8,453 bases of DNA from DATAPD01 sp036265385 (GTDB lineage: Bacteria > Acidobacteriota > Terriglobia > Terriglobales > Acidobacteriaceae). Positions 5,778-8,453 of the stretch are shown here, piece by piece. The translations under genes were made by a program, and so were the position numbers. The first letter of the stretch is position 1, and every line of letters begins with the position of its first letter. Location: positions 1-8,453 of the forward strand of contig DATAPD010000013.1 in the NCBI GenBank assembly GCA_036265385.1, written 5' to 3'. Below the pieces are notes generated by a model, which ran no database searches, had not been told where the DNA came from, and saw only the letters and a program-made list of their open reading frames with translations.

Positions 5778-8147
5778 TTATCCCGCACGACCTGTCGGAT
5801 GACACTGATAACAGTTCGGGCTGTTGTAAACGTAATTGCGCACGCCTTGATGCTGTTGGTCCGTCGTCGTCTTTCCGTGGCACACGGTGCACGAAAACAC
5901 GGAATAGTCGCTCGCATTCGTGTGGCAATCACTGCAGACCTTAGCGCCACCATGCGTCTGCGGGAACCACGTGTGATTGAACGTCGCACCCGCCCAACTC
6001 GTCGTCGTATGGCATGTCGTGCAGGTCGTCGGGAATCCAGCCGCCGCATGGTTGGGATTCGTCGTGTTCTGGTAATCGGTCTTGTGACAGCCGTAGCAGT
6101 CCGTTGGCAGCGTCGTGTAGTTACTGTTCACGTGACAATCGATACATTGCCGCGGCGGTACGGTATGCGCACCCGTCAGTGGGAATGCGGTCGCGTTGTG
6201 ATTGAAAGTTCCATTCGTCCACGCGACCGTGTCGTGGCACATCTGGCAAGTCGTCGGGAAACTTGCCTGGATGTGGTTCACGGGTGAGAGCGCATTGTTG
6301 TAGTCCTTCTGGTGGCAAGACACGCATGTGGCAGTCGCCAGGTTGTAATTGTTGTTGATGTGGCAATCGAGACATTGGCGAGGTGGCACGGTATGCGACC
6401 CCGTCAAGGCAAACCCAGTTGTCGAATGATCGAACTTTGCTCCATCCCAACTTGATGTCGAGTGACATGAATCGCAGGTCTGCGGAAATCCGCTCTGCGC
6501 GTGGTTCGGATTCGTTGTGCCCTGGTAATCCTTTAAGTGGCACGAGACGCAGGTGGAGGAAGTTAGCTTGTAATTGTTATTGACGTGGCAATCGACGCAT
6601 TGTCGAGGCGGAACCGTGTGTGCTCCCGTCAAGACGAAACCTGTCGTCGAGTGATCGAATGTTGCTCCAGCCCAGGATGTTGTGTTGTGGCATTGCTGAC
6701 AAGTCTGGGGGAATCCGCTCTGAACATGGTTGGGATTTGTCGTACCCTGATAGTCCTTCAAGTGGCACGAAACACAAGCAGAGGAAGTCAGGTTGTAGTT
6801 GTTATTCACGTGACAGTCGAGGCATTGCCGCGGGGGAACGGTGTGCGATCCCGTCAACGCGAAACCTGTCGTCGAGTGATCGAACGTTGCTCCTGCCCAT
6901 GACGTTGTGCTGTGGCACTGCTGGCAGGTTTGCGGGAATCCTCCCTGAACGTGATTCGGGTTCGTCGTGCCCTGGTAGCCCTTCAAATGGCAAGACACGC
7001 AGGTTGTCACCGTGATGTTGTAGTTGTTGTTGACGTGGCAATCGACGCATTGTCTAGGCGGAACGGTGTGTGCTCCTGTAAGCGGGAACCCCGTCGCGGA
7101 GTGGTCAAATTTTGCACCCGTCCACGATGTGGTGTTGTGGCATTGCTCGCACGTTTGAGCAAAACCTCCTTGCACGTGGTTCGGGTTCGTGGTCGCTTGG
7201 AAATCTTTCAAGTGACAAGAGACGCAGGTAGTGACCGTGATGTTGTAGTTGTTATTGGCATGGCAATCGGCACATTGCCGCGGCGGCACGGTATGAGATC
7301 CAGTCAATGGGAAGCCGGACTTGGCATGATCGAAAGAAGCAGGCTGCCACGCCGAAGTCGTATGACACTGTTCACAAGTCTGCGGAAATCCACTCTTCAC
7401 GTGGTTGGGGTTGACCGTGGACTGAAAATCTTTGAGGTGGCATGAGACGCAGCTTTTGCTGGTCAGGTTGAAGTTGTTGCTAACGTGGCAATCGACGCAT
7501 TGCCGTGGCGGTACAGCGTGTGCGTTCGTGAGCGGGAATCCATAGGCTGCGTGATCGAATTTGGCATTGAGCCACGTGTCCATGCCGTGACATTGCTGGC
7601 ATGTGGTCGAAAACTTACCCGCTACGTGGTTCGGATTCTTTGATTGCTGATAGTCATTGGCGTGGCAGCTATAACACTGCGTCGACAATCCTTGGAATTG
7701 ACCCGTCGCGGCGCCTTTGTGACAGGATTCGCAGTCGACTGTCGCGTGTGCCCCAATCAATGGAAATCGGTTTTGATGTTCTCGAATCTGCTGAAGTGAA
7801 ACTCTCCAGCCCTTTACGCTGTGACAGCTCTCGCAATTCGCGCCAAATTGTCGACGGTGAATATCTGCGTGGCAATCTGCGCATTTCGTCCCAACGTTGG
7901 TGAACACCAGTTTCGTGTGGCATTGCACACAAGGAACATCCTGGTGCATCCCTCGCAGAGGATAGGAAGTCTTGTTGTGATCGAATTCAGGCACGCCGCG
8001 GATTGGCTTCCATCCCGCTTGCGTATGACAGTTCTGGCAAGGGATCGTCAGAGGGCCGTGCGGACTTCGGCTAGTCGTTGCCTGTCCAGCAGAAGGATAT
8101 GGCAACGCGAGCAGAATCCAGAGCGCCAAATGTGTAACAAAAGCCAA
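5778..8147 (-). CDS. 31-haem secreted c-type cytochrome built of triheme repeats
   Basis: This 789-residue exported cytochrome is predicted to act as an electron wire in the periplasm or outside the cell. It has a hydrophobic signal segment at 1-23 with no lipobox, then 31 CXXCH haem-binding motifs from C37 to C779, about one per 24 residues. Every cysteine belongs to a motif. After the signal there are exactly 31 other histidines, mostly in NPNH, FDH/FNH and G(S/A)H-TVPPRQC contexts, enough to give every haem a second axial histidine. Four N-terminal haems (37-109) lead into eight units of about 75 residues with three haems each (139-737), then three terminal haems (738, 753, 779). The triheme unit recalls cytochrome c7 and the dodecahaem c7 polymer GSU1996 of Geobacter. 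The start is TTG at 8147, the only ATG/GTG/TTG codon between the upstream in-frame stop and the signal segment, with GAGG 11 bases before it. Haem attachment needs the cytochrome c maturation system, which is not in the window. The coding call is very secure, but the nanowire role is inferred. Confidence 0.95.
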   Translation of the reverse strand: MAFVTHLALWILLALPYPSAGQATTSRSPHGPLTIPCQNCHTQAGWKPIRGVPEFDHNKTSYPLRGMHQDVPCVQCHTKLVFTNVGTKCADCHADIHRRQFGANCESCHSVKGWRVSLQQIREHQNRFPLIGAHATVDCESCHKGAATGQFQGLSTQCYSCHANDYQQSKNPNHVAGKFSTTCQQCHGMDTWLNAKFDHAAYGFPLTNAHAVPPRQCVDCHVSNNFNLTSKSCVSCHLKDFQSTVNPNHVKSGFPQTCEQCHTTSAWQPASFDHAKSGFPLTGSHTVPPRQCADCHANNNYNITVTTCVSCHLKDFQATTNPNHVQGGFAQTCEQCHNTTSWTGAKFDHSATGFPLTGAHTVPPRQCVDCHVNNNYNITVTTCVSCHLKGYQGTTNPNHVQGGFPQTCQQCHSTTSWAGATFDHSTTGFALTGSHTVPPRQCLDCHVNNNYNLTSSACVSCHLKDYQGTTNPNHVQSGFPQTCQQCHNTTSWAGATFDHSTTGFVLTGAHTVPPRQCVDCHVNNNYKLTSSTCVSCHLKDYQGTTNPNHAQSGFPQTCDSCHSTSSWDGAKFDHSTTGFALTGSHTVPPRQCLDCHINNNYNLATATCVSCHQKDYNNALSPVNHIQASFPTTCQMCHDTVAWTNGTFNHNATAFPLTGAHTVPPRQCIDCHVNSNYTTLPTDCYGCHKTDYQNTTNPNHAAAGFPTTCTTCHTTTSWAGATFNHTWFPQTHGGAKVCSDCHTNASDYSVFSCTVCHGKTTTDQQHQGVRNYVYNSPNCYQCHPTGRAG
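5937..7733 (-). repeat. Tandem 225-bp coding repeat, eight units, three haems each
   Basis: Unit boundaries set at the CxDCH motif are, in reading order: 7500-7733 (diverged, 78 codons), 7275-7499, 7050-7274, 6825-7049, 6600-6824, 6375-6599 (each exactly 75 codons), 6147-6374 (76 codons, one inserted residue) and 5937-6146 (diverged, 70 codons). Neighbouring central units are about 83-87 percent identical in protein by eye, while units 1 and 2 are about 69 percent identical, so the centre is youngest. The 17-base string TGGCAATCGACGCATTG recurs exactly 450 bases apart, at about 6586, 7036 and 7486, showing conservation at DNA level too. The array arises by in-frame tandem duplication within the cytochrome gene. 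Confidence 0.93.
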
Positions 8148-8158
8148 TGCCGATCTAA

Positions 8159-8162
8159 CCTC
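8159..8162 (-). promoter_or_regulatory. Probable ribosome binding site of the 31-haem cytochrome
   Basis: GAGG on the minus strand lies 11 bases before the TTG start at 8147. The spacing is slightly long and the start is not ATG, so translation initiation may be modest. Confidence 0.35.
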
Positions 8163-8226
8163 GCAGGCGCGAAGTCCACGCCAAAGACTTTGCTTACGGT
8201 CGACTAGCTACAGCGAACAGACGAAT

Positions 8227-8244
8227 GGCGAGAGATAGCTCGCC
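8227..8244. other. Small GC-rich inverted repeat in the operon leader
   Basis: GGCGAG (8227-8232) and CTCGCC (8239-8244) form a perfect six-pair stem with a 6-base loop, about 80 bases before the cytochrome start. No T-run follows on either strand, so it is not a standard terminator. It could be a leader hairpin or a protein-binding site, or chance. Confidence 0.3.
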
Positions 8245-8453
8245 TTCAAGCAATCAGAAGTCCAACCAGAGTACGTTTCGTTATTCGTCGGGAGAAAGTT
8301 ACGCCGGTACACATCAGCCTTGCCCAGTCGACAATCAGCAATGTGTTACTCAGCGCATTTGCTCTGCCAACACCAAATGTAAGATCTGCGGCGACATACG
8401 CAGTTCTTACCGTTCAAAAAACGGAACGAAAACAGAGCGATAGCGTTCAAATT

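Larger units (their letters stand above)
291..8147 (-). other. Four-gene electron-transfer operon (predicted single transcript)
   Basis: Four minus-strand genes follow one another. The 31-haem cytochrome is followed after 58 bases by the AMIN/barrel protein. The ATG of the cytochrome b-like gene overlaps the stop of the barrel gene (ATGA, 2630-2633). The ferredoxin-flavoprotein starts 6 bases after the cytochrome b-like stop. No terminator-like hairpin with a T-run was found in any gap. The gene order runs from the outermost component to the cytoplasmic one. The shared redox theme, with c haems, b haems, Fe-S clusters and FAD, supports joint function. Co-transcription is inferred from spacing only. 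Confidence 0.8.
8148..8453. other. Upstream region of the operon, no convincing gene
   Basis: These 306 bases lie upstream of the cytochrome start and should hold the operon promoter, but no hexamer pair on the minus strand matches well enough to call. An in-frame stop at 8208-8210 limits any N-terminal extension of the cytochrome. A plus-strand open frame of 72 codons (8225-8443) has no recognisable domain and a composition rich in Ser, Arg, Lys and Asn. A minus-strand frame open from the window edge (8453 to about 8346) is rich in Cys, Arg and Trp and looks non-coding. CGTTCAAA occurs twice, at 8411-8418 and 8444-8451, and CCGTT/AACGG can pair at 8410-8424. Confidence 0.55.

Noticed and set aside
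5769..7445. Long plus-strand open frames opposite the cytochrome (for example 5769-6287, 6585-6902 and 6912-7445)
   Set aside because: They lie antisense to a certain gene. Because the repeat length is a multiple of three, any frame open in one unit stays open in the next. Their translations are arginine- and valine-rich with no domain.
5937..7733. CRISPR array or non-coding satellite
   Set aside because: The period is 225 bases, the repeats have no unique spacers, and the array keeps one reading frame with conserved CXXCH motifs.
8225..8443. Plus-strand 72-codon frame upstream of the operon
   Set aside because: No recognisable domain, no clear ribosome binding site, and a composition unlike the real genes nearby. 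It may be chance.
8148..8453. Cyclic-di-GMP (GEMM) riboswitch in the cytochrome leader
   Set aside because: Such riboswitches precede some multihaem cytochrome genes, so I looked for the conserved GEMM core on the minus strand, but it is not present.

Overview
The window reads as a bacterial chromosome segment holding one tRNA gene and one compact four-gene, minus-strand operon for multihaem electron transfer. The source is probably a diderm bacterium, because the operon includes an outer-membrane beta-barrel with a peptidoglycan/envelope AMIN domain and a secreted multihaem cytochrome. The codon use, the proline-rich AMIN protein and the style of its C-terminal domain recall soil Acidobacteriota. 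That placement is inference from memory and has not been tested.

Layout, left to right: a probable promoter and tRNA-Ala(CGC) on the plus strand (about 13-141); a 149-base convergent spacer with short direct repeats (142-290); then, read right to left on the minus strand, a 31-haem c-type cytochrome (8147-5778), a 1029-residue AMIN/SH3-like/beta-barrel protein with an extra C-terminal domain (5719-2630), a polytopic protein with a dihaem cytochrome b histidine pattern (2633-1689), and a membrane-anchored ferredoxin-flavoprotein (1682-291). The last 306 bases (8148-8453) are the upstream region of the operon and hold no convincing gene.

The gene spacings (58 bases, a 4-base ATGA overlap, 6 bases) argue for one transcript. 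A working model is: NAD(P)H to FAD to two Fe-S clusters (cytoplasmic face), to two b haems (inner membrane), to a long c-haem wire (periplasm or outside), associated with a peptidoglycan-anchored outer-membrane barrel. That is the component list of an extracellular electron transfer conduit, but it does not match the Mtr, Omc or Pcc layouts I know. The electron direction (respiratory reduction outside, or uptake from outside) cannot be told from the sequence.

The most striking object is the cytochrome. It has 31 CXXCH motifs, no other cysteine, and exactly 31 histidines outside the motifs after the signal peptide, so every haem could be bis-histidine ligated. Most of it is built from 225-base (75-residue) tandem repeats, each carrying three haems and three extra histidines, so the gene can lengthen or shorten its wire three haems at a time. 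The second notable object is the barrel protein, which looks like a fusion of two formerly separate envelope proteins.
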